Source: Ruminococcaceae bacterium YAD3003
GTDB lineage: Bacteria; Bacillota; Clostridia; Saccharofermentanales; Saccharofermentanaceae
Direction: 5' to 3'
Length of the DNA: 64,000 bases
NCBI GenBank assembly: GCA_900107185.1
Contig: FNPA01000001.1
Location: 186,001 to 250,000, forward strand
A program made the position numbers and the translations under genes. Of this stretch, positions 24,021 to 32,471 are shown one piece after another; position 1 is the stretch's first letter, and every line of letters starts with the position of its first letter. The notes under the pieces are model-generated. The model saw nothing but the letters and a program-made list of their open reading frames with translations, was not told where the DNA came from and did no database searches.

Positions 24021-25232
24021 CTAATTTGGCTGCAAGTTTAATCTAGAGAGGATTACTATCGTCTCTACCTTATCCGTCCACGGGAACATGTCGACCGGCT
24101 TTGCGATCAGGGCCTCATATCCCTGGTCCCTGAATCCTTTGAGATCTCTTGCCAGAGTCTCAGGACAGCATGAGATATATACGATTTTAGGCGGTGCGAG
24201 TTTACCGCAGGCTTTGATGAATTTAACTGTTGTTCCGGCTCTCGTCGGGTCTAAGATAACGACGTCGATCTTAGCATCTGTTTTCGAGAGTTCGTTCATG
24301 TATTCGGTAGCATCACCCAGAACAAATTCAGCATTCTTAACCTTGTTGATCATGGTGTTTTTGAGTGCGTCACTGTATGCGGATTCCTTGATCTCAACAC
24401 CCGTGATCGTGCCTACAAAATCAGCGAAAGACAGCGTCGTCGAACCTGTTCCACAGTAAGTATCTATGCATGTTTCATTGCCGGAGAATTCAGCGAGTCT
24501 GATTGCCTCCGAATAGAGGATCTCGGCCTGGCTCCTGTTCGACTGCATGAATGAATCGGCAGACACTCTGTATTTCTTTCCGAGAATGATGTCAGTGATA
24601 TAGCCTTTGCCCTTGATCTTCTTAACTTCGTTGCCGCCAAGGATCATGGAATCGTTACGCGTATTAATGTTAATTAGCAGCGTTGTAATCTCAGGGTGGA
24701 GCTTCAATAATTCATCCGTAAAAATCTTCTTTTTCTTGAAATATTTGCTGCCGATAATCAGCACGACCATTATCTCGCCGGTTGCATCAGCAGTCCTTAC
24801 GAGGATCCTTCGAAGATCACCCGTGTGCCTTACTTCATCGTAAATATCAACTCTCAATTTCTCCGCGAGCTTAGCGCAATCTCTGATAATTTCCGATGCG
24901 ATCTTGTTCTCTATAAGGCATGAATCAACTTCAACGATACGGTGTGAACCTGACTGATAAGGGCCGACAATAACACGCCCGTTCTTAAGTCTTTTGAACT
25001 GGGAATGAACCTTATTTCTGTAGTACAGAGGGTTATCACAGTGATGTATCGGGAGCACATCACAGAAAGGCTCGATCAGCCTTTTTACTCTTTTTTCTTT
25101 CGCGGCAGTCTGCTCGAAATATGTCTTTCCGGCATAAGAACAGCTCCCGCAGGTTTTAGAAACGGGGCAATCGTTGCGGAGTGCCAGCACCTCGGCCATC
25201 CGTTTTATTTCCTTGTCCTGCCCGTGCTTCAT
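24021..25232 (-). CDS. 23S rRNA (uracil-C5) methyltransferase, RlmD/RlmCD family
   Basis: The 403-residue protein is a TrmA/RumA-type SAM methyltransferase that makes 5-methyluridine in 23S rRNA. It lacks most of the TRAM domain but has the [4Fe-4S] cysteine region near the N-terminus (CPVSKTCGSCSY, then further Cys), SADSFMQSNRSQAE, the SAM-binding DTYCGTGSTTLS, ILDPTRAG (usually DPPRxG) and the catalytic YISCCPETLARDL (nucleophilic Cys). The missing TRAM domain matches a short form found in Clostridia. The ATG follows AAAGG; the stop of folD is three bases upstream, so folD and this gene are cotranscribed. Confidence 0.9.
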   Translation of the reverse strand: MKHGQDKEIKRMAEVLALRNDCPVSKTCGSCSYAGKTYFEQTAAKEKRVKRLIEPFCDVLPIHHCDNPLYYRNKVHSQFKRLKNGRVIVGPYQSGSHRIVEVDSCLIENKIASEIIRDCAKLAEKLRVDIYDEVRHTGDLRRILVRTADATGEIMVVLIIGSKYFKKKKIFTDELLKLHPEITTLLININTRNDSMILGGNEVKKIKGKGYITDIILGKKYRVSADSFMQSNRSQAEILYSEAIRLAEFSGNETCIDTYCGTGSTTLSFADFVGTITGVEIKESAYSDALKNTMINKVKNAEFVLGDATEYMNELSKTDAKIDVVILDPTRAGTTVKFIKACGKLAPPKIVYISCCPETLARDLKGFRDQGYEALIAKPVDMFPWTDKVETIVILSRLNLQPN

Positions 25233-25235
25233 CTC

Positions 25236-26075
25236 TTACCTTTCAGCGTTATTTACAACGTGTCTCAACAGTATCGCCGTAGTGATGGATCCTACGCCGC
25301 CCGGTACAGGTGTAACAGCCTCTGCAATTTCTGATACTGAATCGTAATCGACATCACCGCAGAGCTTACCTTCCTCATCTACATTCATTCCGACATCGAT
25401 GACGATCTGGCCTTCTTTTACGTAATTTGCATTAATAAGCTTTGCAACGCCGCAGCATGCAACGATAATGTCTGCACGTCTGCACTCTTCCTCAACATTA
25501 ACTGTCTTGGTATGGCAAACTGTTACGGTCGCATTTGCTGTCGTAAGAAGGAGCGCCACAGGCTTACCGATTACAAGGCTTCTGCCTACTACCGCAACCT
25601 TTTTACCCTTTGTCTCGATCTGATAGTGCTTGATAAGGCTCATGACTGCTTCTGCTGTGCAGGGAGCTGCGCAATCAGGAACACCGGACAAAACGTTTTC
25701 CATGTTTCTGATATCCATGAAATCGACATCCTTACCGGGATCGATAGTTCTTCTCATATGCTCATCAGACAGACCCTTAGGCAGAGGTCTGAATACGAGG
25801 ATTCCGTGAACCTTTGAATCGTTATTAATACCATCGAAAGTCTTATCCAGATCTTCCTGAGAAATGCCCTGGTCAACTGCAGTAACTTCAACTTCAACGC
25901 CTGCTGCTTCGAAACGCTTCAGAACGCCTCTCTCATAAGCCAGATCATCTTCTCTCTGGCCTACACGAAGGATGGCAAGCTTAGGATTGATTCCCTTAGC
26001 CTTAAGTCCTTCAACTCTAATCTTGAGATCTTCCATGATCTCATCTGCAACTTCCTTACCGCCGAGTCTTCTCAT
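25236..26075 (-). CDS. folD: Methylenetetrahydrofolate dehydrogenase/cyclohydrolase FolD
   Basis: FolD interconverts 5,10-methylene-, methenyl- and 10-formyl-tetrahydrofolate with NADP(H). The 279-residue protein has the typical length and motifs: LAILRVGQREDDLAYERG (family signature with active Tyr), the Lys region after it, VHGILVFRPLPKG, DPGKDVDF, VVGRSLVIGKPVALLL (dinucleotide loop), and TPVPGGVGSITTAILLRH at the C-terminus. It lies five bases after fchA, a partner with cyclohydrolase/cyclodeaminase activity, so the two form a one-carbon unit. Confidence 0.95.
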   Translation of the reverse strand: MRRLGGKEVADEIMEDLKIRVEGLKAKGINPKLAILRVGQREDDLAYERGVLKRFEAAGVEVEVTAVDQGISQEDLDKTFDGINNDSKVHGILVFRPLPKGLSDEHMRRTIDPGKDVDFMDIRNMENVLSGVPDCAAPCTAEAVMSLIKHYQIETKGKKVAVVGRSLVIGKPVALLLTTANATVTVCHTKTVNVEEECRRADIIVACCGVAKLINANYVKEGQIVIDVGMNVDEEGKLCGDVDYDSVSEIAEAVTPVPGGVGSITTAILLRHVVNNAER

Positions 26076-26080
26076 ATCAA

Positions 26081-26698
26081 TTAACCACCGATCAAAATTG
26101 TTTTTACGTCTTCATAGACCTTATCGCAAACAGCTACTGTCTCATCAACGAGAGCAAATGTCTTCTTGTTGAGGTCTTCTGCATAACTTCTGTCCTTCAT
26201 GGACTTTGTGTTGATATAAACATTCATTGCAGCGCCCTTGGCAGCCGTGCTGCACGCAGCAGCAGCAACTCCCACGTCGCTGATCGCAAGTCTTGAACCG
26301 ATTACTGCGAGACGCTCCAAGATCTTTGCTGTCTCGTTTGCCTTAACGACGATTTCATAAGGTGCTGTGCTCGCATCTCTTAAAACGCCCTCAAGGATCT
26401 CGTCTCTGCCTTCCTGATCCTTAGGGATGGAATATGCTTTCGCGAGGGGGGCGAAAACCTCCTCGTCCTTCATGCCCAGTGCTTCAAACTCTTTTACGAG
26501 AGCGCCGCACTTTGCGATAGTTTCCTCTATTTCAGACTGGTATTCAGCATACTTTTTCTTACCGCTCGTGAGGTTGCCGACCATTGATCCCAACGCTGCT
26601 GCGATGCCCCCGCAGACTGCTGAAGCTCCACCGCCTCCGGGTGTAGGTGCGCCTGATGCGAGTTCGGTCAAAAATACGTCTACTGTTCTGTTTTGCAT
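26081..26698 (-). CDS. fchA: Formimino-THF cyclodeaminase/methenyl-THF cyclohydrolase family protein
   Basis: The 205-residue helical protein matches the cyclodeaminase (FTCD C-terminal) family: SGAPTPGGGGASAVCGGIAAAL near the N-terminus and TAAKGAAMNVYINTKS in the last third. Members form methenyl-THF from formimino-THF or act as methenyl-THF cyclohydrolase in Clostridia with glycine or purine fermentation or the Wood-Ljungdahl pathway. It is directly upstream of folD. The ATG has no strong Shine-Dalgarno sequence (CGGAGT about six bases before). Confidence 0.9.
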   Translation of the reverse strand: MQNRTVDVFLTELASGAPTPGGGGASAVCGGIAAALGSMVGNLTSGKKKYAEYQSEIEETIAKCGALVKEFEALGMKDEEVFAPLAKAYSIPKDQEGRDEILEGVLRDASTAPYEIVVKANETAKILERLAVIGSRLAISDVGVAAAACSTAAKGAAMNVYINTKSMKDRSYAEDLNKKTFALVDETVAVCDKVYEDVKTILIGG

Positions 26699-26824
26699 GG
26701 TGAATACTCCGTTTAGCTTAATAACCTCTATATTTTACCCGACTTAAATATGAATACAATTAGCACCTTCCCCATACTATTTGCCATCGCAGCGCCCTGT
26801 TTGCACGTTTATGAGAATTGGCTG

Positions 26825-26970
26825 GGAAATTTGCTAGGATTTTTGACTGATTTTCCTAGCAAAAATCCTGTCATTTGGAAAACTCCAGGAAATTTGCTAG
26901 CTTTTCAGGCTGTTTTTCCTAGACATTTTCCTAGACAAAGTTTTCAGGGTGTTCCTAAACAAAGTTTTCG
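26825..26970. repeat. Intergenic low-complexity repeat patch (gap 26699-27014)
   Basis: No gene is seen in the 316-base gap. GGAAATTTGCTAG occurs at 26825-26837 and again at 26888-26900. TTTTCCTAG occurs at least three times, and CAAAGTTTTC twice. A perfect nine-base inverted repeat (AGGATTTTT / AAAAATCCT) lies at 26836-26869. The patch looks built by duplicating and inverting a few short words. A similar style is seen at 52987-53103, with different words. Confidence 0.55.
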
Positions 26971-26984
26971 GAGTGCAAAATAAA

Positions 26985-27009
26985 AAGGCTGCCCGCCCGG
27001 GACAGCCTT
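26985..27009 (-). terminator. Terminator of the NlpC/P60 gene
   Basis: On the minus strand AAGGCTGTCCC and its partner around GGCAGCCTT form a G/C-rich hairpin followed by TTTTA, five bases after the stop codon. Confidence 0.85.
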
Positions 27010-27014
27010 CGTAA

Positions 27015-28271
27015 TTACTGAATGATTCGTTTAATATCCATGATTCCCATCATGTCGAGGTTACCGTAAACTACCTGGCCTCGTGTGGACGATGCGTGGA
27101 TTACCGTTCCGTCACCTACGTAGATGGCAACGTGTCCGCAGTATGTTCCGTAGTCGTAACAGATTACGTCACCCGGCTTCAGATCTTCTCTCGGAACACT
27201 GACGCCTGAGTAGTTCATGATGGATGTAGCACCGTGAGGCAATGAGATGCCGACCTGTGCGTAGCAATACATTACGAGACCTGAGCAGTCGATACCGCTG
27301 GAGTCTGAACCTGCGAAAACATAAGGCACACCGAGCATTGATTCTGCGATGCTTACGATACTCTCACCGTTACAGCCCGTAATCTTAGGAAGAGTTCTCG
27401 GGTTGCCGTAGCTTCTTCCTCTCGGAGAGGTTGACTGCGGATAAGGTGTAGGAGTAGGTGTAGGTGTCGGCGGCGGGTTGGTCGTCGTGTAAGACTTATA
27501 AACATAACCTGTTGTTCCGCCTGTTGTTGTAACCTTATACCACTTATCGCCGACGATGGCGCTGCAGTAGAGTTTAGCATCCTGGTTTACCACTGCGACT
27601 TCTTCTGCAGAAGTTGAGGGCTCAGCTCTCAGAATAAGGCTGTCTGTATCAACCCATACTGTTCTGTCGACTTCGATCGAGAGCATTGTATCCTGGATGG
27701 AACCTGTGAGAACGTATCCTTCCTCACCCTTCTCTGTACGGATTCTTGACCATGTATCGCCAACGCCGGTACGTGTAACCTGCTGGCCCAGATGGAGCGA
27801 TACGATCGTCTTGGAATCCATATCAGGAACTTCTTTGAGAATGGACTGATTAGCTCTTACATAGTAAGTCGTGTCATCAGCTGCGAAGAACTGGGGGTCC
27901 AGGAGCTCGATCGGGAGATCTGAACTGTCGTACTGCTGATAAACAATGTACTTAGGAATATCTGTATAGCTTGCGGGAGCGCAAACCTCAGTATACTGGG
28001 TAGGATCTGTGGGAGTTACATCGCTCGAGACAGTTCCACTGACCAACTGGTCCGCACTGCTTACGAGAGCCCACTCCTCAATAACAACTTCGCCACTCGC
28101 AACATTTCTCGTTCCGAAAATTGATTCATAAGCGTGAGATACCGCCATGGCAGGCGTCATATCTTCACGAAGTCCTATGGGCAGACAAATAATCGGCAGG
28201 GCTGCAAAGAATCCTGTCGCGATAGCAAGTATGTGCTGCTTTCTATTGTGCTTTAATACTGCTTTCTTCAT
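27015..28271 (-). CDS. Exported SH3-domain NlpC/P60 peptidoglycan hydrolase
   Basis: The 418-residue protein is predicted to cut peptide stems in peptidoglycan. The ATG at 28271 is chosen because GGGAG lies just upstream. An N-terminal signal or anchor helix (HILAIATGFFAALPIICL, about residues 12-30) is followed by two bacterial SH3 domains (about residues 125-190 and 200-260), a Pro/Thr linker, and a C-terminal NlpC/P60 domain with catalytic Cys in GIDCSGLVMYCYAQ, His in GHVAIYVGDG and the third polar position in VIHASS. It has its own promoter region with a palindrome and its own terminator. It lies just downstream of rpoC but is separated by a terminator. Confidence 0.92.
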   Translation of the reverse strand: MKKAVLKHNRKQHILAIATGFFAALPIICLPIGLREDMTPAMAVSHAYESIFGTRNVASGEVVIEEWALVSSADQLVSGTVSSDVTPTDPTQYTEVCAPASYTDIPKYIVYQQYDSSDLPIELLDPQFFAADDTTYYVRANQSILKEVPDMDSKTIVSLHLGQQVTRTGVGDTWSRIRTEKGEEGYVLTGSIQDTMLSIEVDRTVWVDTDSLILRAEPSTSAEEVAVVNQDAKLYCSAIVGDKWYKVTTTGGTTGYVYKSYTTTNPPPTPTPTPTPYPQSTSPRGRSYGNPRTLPKITGCNGESIVSIAESMLGVPYVFAGSDSSGIDCSGLVMYCYAQVGISLPHGATSIMNYSGVSVPREDLKPGDVICYDYGTYCGHVAIYVGDGTVIHASSTRGQVVYGNLDMMGIMDIKRIIQ

Positions 28272-28304
28272 ATATCTCCCGCCATTTAAGGCTTTCCGTC
28301 TTAA

Positions 28305-28327
28305 ATTATACAACCTGCGAAAGGTTG
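28305..28327 (-). promoter_or_regulatory. Promoter of the NlpC/P60 gene with a palindrome in the spacer
   Basis: On the minus strand TATAAT (28310-28305) is preceded exactly by the 17-base palindrome CAACCT-TTCGC-AGGTTG (28327-28311), which fills the spacer; the -35 position (CAGAAA) is weak. A poor -35 box and a palindrome in the spacer suggest an activator site or a spacer-bound regulator. Confidence 0.5.
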
Positions 28328-28361
28328 TTTCTGTGGCAATTCTTGGGTGCATATCCGCACA

Positions 28362-28393
28362 TAAAAACGCCGGAGGATATACCCCTCCGGCGT
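28362..28393 (-). terminator. Terminator of rpoBC
   Basis: On the minus strand ACGCCGGAGG and its exact complement form a ten-pair stem with a seven-base loop followed by TTTTTAT, about 50 bases after the rpoC stop. Confidence 0.9.
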
Positions 28394-28445
28394 CATTATA
28401 AACTGTTTAGACTTTAAGTTGCTTTACAATTACGGGACAAAAGAA

Positions 28446-31400
28446 TTACTTCTTGTCTTTGTAACCGTCAACTTCAAGCTGGGCATCCAAACGATCCTGC
28501 TCGTCAAGGATGTCGTTACGAGCCTGTACCTGGTCGAGGTAGTCGTTAGCGAACAACTCTGCATCGCTGTCTTCCTCACCATACTCGTGACCTGTGATGA
28601 GCTTGCTGTTTGCCTTGATAACAGGAACAGCTGTGATATCGTTGTGAGCCTTGATACCTGTACCTGCAGGGATGAGCGCACCGATGATAACGTTCTCCTT
28701 GATACCGATGAGCGGATCAACCTTACCCTTGATAACTGCGTCTGTAAGAACCTTAGCAGTCTCCTGGAAGGATGCAGCTGACATGAAGGAGTCTGATGCA
28801 CTTGCTGCCTTAGCGATACCGAGGAGGATCGTCTTGCCGTTAGCGGGCTGGAGACCCTGCTCCTCACAGTCTCTGTTTCTGGAAATGAAGTTATACCAGT
28901 CAACAGTTGTACCTGTCATGAAGCCTGTATCACCCGGATCGTCGATCTGGACTCTTCTCATCATCTGCTTTGTGATGATCTCGATGTGCTTATCGTTGAT
29001 GTTAACACCACCACCTGTGTAGTAAACCTTAGTGATCTCAGAGATGATGTACTTCTGAACGGCACGGATATCCTTAACTCTGAGGATTTCCTTAGGATCG
29101 ATCTTACCGTCGATGATCTGATCGCCGGCTTCGATTACCTGACCGTCAGTAACTGTGAGCGTAGCGTGTGAAGGAACCTTGTACTCCATCTTCTCGATAG
29201 GATTACCCTTGATGTCCTTGATAGGCTCTACGCCTTCGTCGTACTTAGGTGTAACAACGATTGTCTTCTGCTTTGTCTTCTCGTTCTCAACGATCTTAAC
29301 CTCGCCGGGAACAGAAGAAATAATTCCGTGACCCTTAGGATCTCTTGCTTCGAAGATTTCTGTAACTCGGGGGAGACCCTGAGTGATATCTTCACCAGAA
29401 GCAGCGATACCACCGGAGTGGAACGTTCTCATTGTAAGCTGTGTACCAGGCTCACCGATTGACTGGGCAGCGATGATACCTACTGCCTCACCGACAGCAA
29501 CAGGGCGGCCGGTAGCAAGGTTGATACCATAGCACTTGGAGCAGACACCTCTTCTGGAACGGCAGTCGAATACTGATCTGATCTTGAGCTTGCCCAGATC
29601 CTCGATCTGCTGTCTTGAAAGGATCTTGCCTGCAGCCTCTGCCTCAGCAACCTTAGCTGCAACCTTCTTCTCGCGCTCAGCGAGCTTCTCAGGTGTCTCA
29701 GCACCCTTGATCTTAACTGATTCCTTAACAGCCTTTCTAGCTGCCTCAGCCTCAGCCTTTGCGAGATCAACTGACTTGCAGATATCTTCAGCCTTGAGGG
29801 CGTCGATCAACTCGTTCTTCTTAACGATGACTTCGCCTGTCTGATAGTTGATGATATCTTCAGCTGCATAACGGCCATAGAGACGGTCGTTAAGTGACTT
29901 GATAACGTTAACGTGCTTGTTGGAAACCTCTGTGATCTCCTTAACCCATGTGAAGTCATCAGTACCGCAGTCTTCCTCAGTAACAACAACTGCCTGTGCA
30001 ACGTCAACGAGACGTCTTGTAAGGTAACCGGATTCAGCTGTCTTAAGAGCTGTATCGGAGAGAGCCTTACGGGCACCGTGTGAAGAAATGAAGAACTCGA
30101 GCACGTTCATACCTTCACGGAGGTTGGACTTGATCGGGATCTCGATAGTATTACCGGTTGTATCCTGCATAAGTCCACGCATACCTGCGAGCTGCTTGAT
30201 CTGGTTGTTAGAACCACGGGCACCGGAGTCAGCCATCATTCTGATCGGGTTGTAAATGTCGAGGTTGTCCATCAACGCCTTTGTGATGTTGTTTGTAGTC
30301 TCAGACCAAACCTTAGTAACCTCGTTGTGACGCTCTGTCTCTGTGAAGAATCCTTCTTCAGCAGCTTCGTTGATCTCTTCAACTCTCTCGTCACCTTCAG
30401 CGATCATCTTATCCTTGATGTCAGGGATGATCATGTCCTCGATACCGATAGAGATACCGGAAATAGTAGAGAACTTATAACCCATAGCCTTAACGTCATC
30501 GAGGAAGATTGTTGTTCTCTCGAGGCCGTGTACAGCGATGCACTTAGCGATGATCTTCTCGAGCTTCTTCTTACCGAGAGCAAACTCGAACTTAACTTCC
30601 TTATCAGGATTCTCAGCCTTGATCTTAGCAGCACGCTCCTTCTGTGAGCTGAGCTTCTCGAAATCGATTTCGAGCTTGAGACGGTTCTCAGGCTTTGTTC
30701 TGTCAACAAATCCGAGGTCCTGAGGAACGATCTGGTTGAAGATGAATCTACCGAGAGTTGACTCTACGATACCTGTCTCCATCTTACCGTTGATCTCTCT
30801 GGAAATACGAACCTTGATCATGCTGTGAAGTGTGATCTGGTGCTCGTCATATGCCATCTGAGCCTCGTCGATAGAAGAGAAAACCATGCCCTCGCCCTTA
30901 TCGTTCTGTACTTCCATTGTGAGGTAGTAGCAGCCGAGGATCATATCCTGTGTAGGAACTGTAACCGGCTTACCGTCCTGAGGCTTGAGCAGGTTGTTTG
31001 TTGAGAGCATGAGGAATCTTGCCTCTGCCTGAGCCTCTGCAGAAAGCGGTACGTGTACAGCCATCTGGTCTCCGTCGAAGTCTGCGTTAAAGCCTGTGCA
31101 GACGAGCGGATGGAGCTTGATAGCACGACCTTCTACGAGTACAGGCTCGAATGCCTGGATAGAAAGTCTGTGGAGTGTAGGAGCACGGTTCAAAAGTACC
31201 GGATGATCCTGAATGATCTCTTCGAGGATATCCCAAACTTCAGGAACTCTTGCGTCTACCTGTCTTCTGGCTGTCTTAATATTGAGCTTATCGTTGATCT
31301 CAACGAGCTTCTTGATTACGAAGGGCTTAAAGAGCTCTAATGCCATCTCCTTAGGGAGACCGCACTGATGCATCTTAAGCTCAGGTCCAACGATGATAAC

Positions 31401-32453
31401 TGAACGTCCTGAGTAGTCTACACGCTTACCCAAGAGGTTCTGTCTGAAACGACCCTGCTTACCCTTGAGCATGTCAGACAATGACTTGAGCTGTCTGTTG
31501 CTTGTAGCAGATGTTGAACCCTTAACAGGTGTACCGTGACGACCGTTATCGATGAGAGCGTCAACAGCTTCCTGAAGCATTCTCTTCTCGTTTCTAACGA
31601 TGATCTCAGGTGCACCGAGATCGAGGAGCTTCTTAAGACGGTTGTTTCTGCCGATAACTCTTCTGTAGAGGTCGTTAAGATCGGATGTAGCATAACGGCC
31701 ACCATCCAAAGGTACCATAGGACGGAGTTCAGGAGGTAATACGGGAATTACGTCAAGAATCATCCATTCAGGTCTGTTGCCTGAAGCCTTGAAAGCTTCT
31801 GCAATCTCAAGTCTCTTGTTGATCTTAAGTCTCTTCTGTGTGCTGACAGAACCGACCTTCTCCTGCTGGAGCTGCTCGATGATCTCGTCAATATTGAGTT
31901 CAGACAAGAGGATCTTGATAGCCTCGGCACCCATCTTTGCAACGAAAGAATCCTTGCCGCACTTCTCTCTTACACTCTTGAACTGATCTTCTGTGATGAT
32001 GTCGTACTTGTTAAGACCTGTCTCAACGCTGTCACCGGGATCGATTACGATGTACTTTGAATAGTACAGAACGCTCTCGAGCTGCTTAACTGTGAGGTCA
32101 AGCAAAGTACCGATCTTTGAAGGCTGGGTCTTGAAGTACCAGATGTGTGATACAGGTGTAGCGAGCTGGATGTGACCGAGTCTCTCACGACGAACTGTGT
32201 TCTTTGTGACCTCGACTCCGCACTTATCGCAGATCATGCCCTTAAATCTGATCTTCTTGTACTTACCGCAGCGGCATTCCCAAGACTTTGTAGGTCCGAA
32301 GATCTTCTCGCAAAAGAGTCCGTCAACCTCAGGTCTCTGAGTACGATAGTTGATGGTCTCAGGCTTCTTAACTTCGCCGTGTGACCAGCTCTTGATGACC
32401 TCAGGAGATGCAAGCTGAATACTTATTTTTGTAAGATGATTTGTATCATTCAT
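28446..32453 (-). CDS. rpoC: RNA polymerase beta' subunit RpoC
   Basis: RpoC is the beta' subunit of RNA polymerase. The 1335-residue protein has the N-terminal zinc ribbon (CRCGKYK, CDKCGV), the catalytic [12 protein letters not shown], the second zinc site ([17 protein letters not shown]), and [21 protein letters not shown]. It is longer than the usual 1150-1200. Part of the extra length is an Ala/Lys/Glu-rich helical insertion of about 55 residues just before the second zinc site (bases about 29590-29790). The ATG follows AAAGGAG and lies 18 bases after the rpoB stop. Codon use is strongly biased, as expected for a highly expressed gene. Confidence 0.98.
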   Translation of the reverse strand: MNDTNHLTKISIQLASPEVIKSWSHGEVKKPETINYRTQRPEVDGLFCEKIFGPTKSWECRCGKYKKIRFKGMICDKCGVEVTKNTVRRERLGHIQLATPVSHIWYFKTQPSKIGTLLDLTVKQLESVLYYSKYIVIDPGDSVETGLNKYDIITEDQFKSVREKCGKDSFVAKMGAEAIKILLSELNIDEIIEQLQQEKVGSVSTQKRLKINKRLEIAEAFKASGNRPEWMILDVIPVLPPELRPMVPLDGGRYATSDLNDLYRRVIGRNNRLKKLLDLGAPEIIVRNEKRMLQEAVDALIDNGRHGTPVKGSTSATSNRQLKSLSDMLKGKQGRFRQNLLGKRVDYSGRSVIIVGPELKMHQCGLPKEMALELFKPFVIKKLVEINDKLNIKTARRQVDARVPEVWDILEEIIQDHPVLLNRAPTLHRLSIQAFEPVLVEGRAIKLHPLVCTGFNADFDGDQMAVHVPLSAEAQAEARFLMLSTNNLLKPQDGKPVTVPTQDMILGCYYLTMEVQNDKGEGMVFSSIDEAQMAYDEHQITLHSMIKVRISREINGKMETGIVESTLGRFIFNQIVPQDLGFVDRTKPENRLKLEIDFEKLSSQKERAAKIKAENPDKEVKFEFALGKKKLEKIIAKCIAVHGLERTTIFLDDVKAMGYKFSTISGISIGIEDMIIPDIKDKMIAEGDERVEEINEAAEEGFFTETERHNEVTKVWSETTNNITKALMDNLDIYNPIRMMADSGARGSNNQIKQLAGMRGLMQDTTGNTIEIPIKSNLREGMNVLEFFISSHGARKALSDTALKTAESGYLTRRLVDVAQAVVVTEEDCGTDDFTWVKEITEVSNKHVNVIKSLNDRLYGRYAAEDIINYQTGEVIVKKNELIDALKAEDICKSVDLAKAEAEAARKAVKESVKIKGAETPEKLAEREKKVAAKVAEAEAAGKILSRQQIEDLGKLKIRSVFDCRSRRGVCSKCYGINLATGRPVAVGEAVGIIAAQSIGEPGTQLTMRTFHSGGIAASGEDITQGLPRVTEIFEARDPKGHGIISSVPGEVKIVENEKTKQKTIVVTPKYDEGVEPIKDIKGNPIEKMEYKVPSHATLTVTDGQVIEAGDQIIDGKIDPKEILRVKDIRAVQKYIISEITKVYYTGGGVNINDKHIEIITKQMMRRVQIDDPGDTGFMTGTTVDWYNFISRNRDCEEQGLQPANGKTILLGIAKAASASDSFMSAASFQETAKVLTDAVIKGKVDPLIGIKENVIIGALIPAGTGIKAHNDITAVPVIKANSKLITGHEYGEEDSDAELFANDYLDQVQARNDILDEQDRLDAQLEVDGYKDKK

Positions 32454-32471
32454 ATCTATCTTTTATCTCCT

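Noticed and set aside
26699-27014. CRISPR array
   Set aside because: The repeats are short, uneven in spacing and partly inverted, with no constant spacer length and no cas genes.
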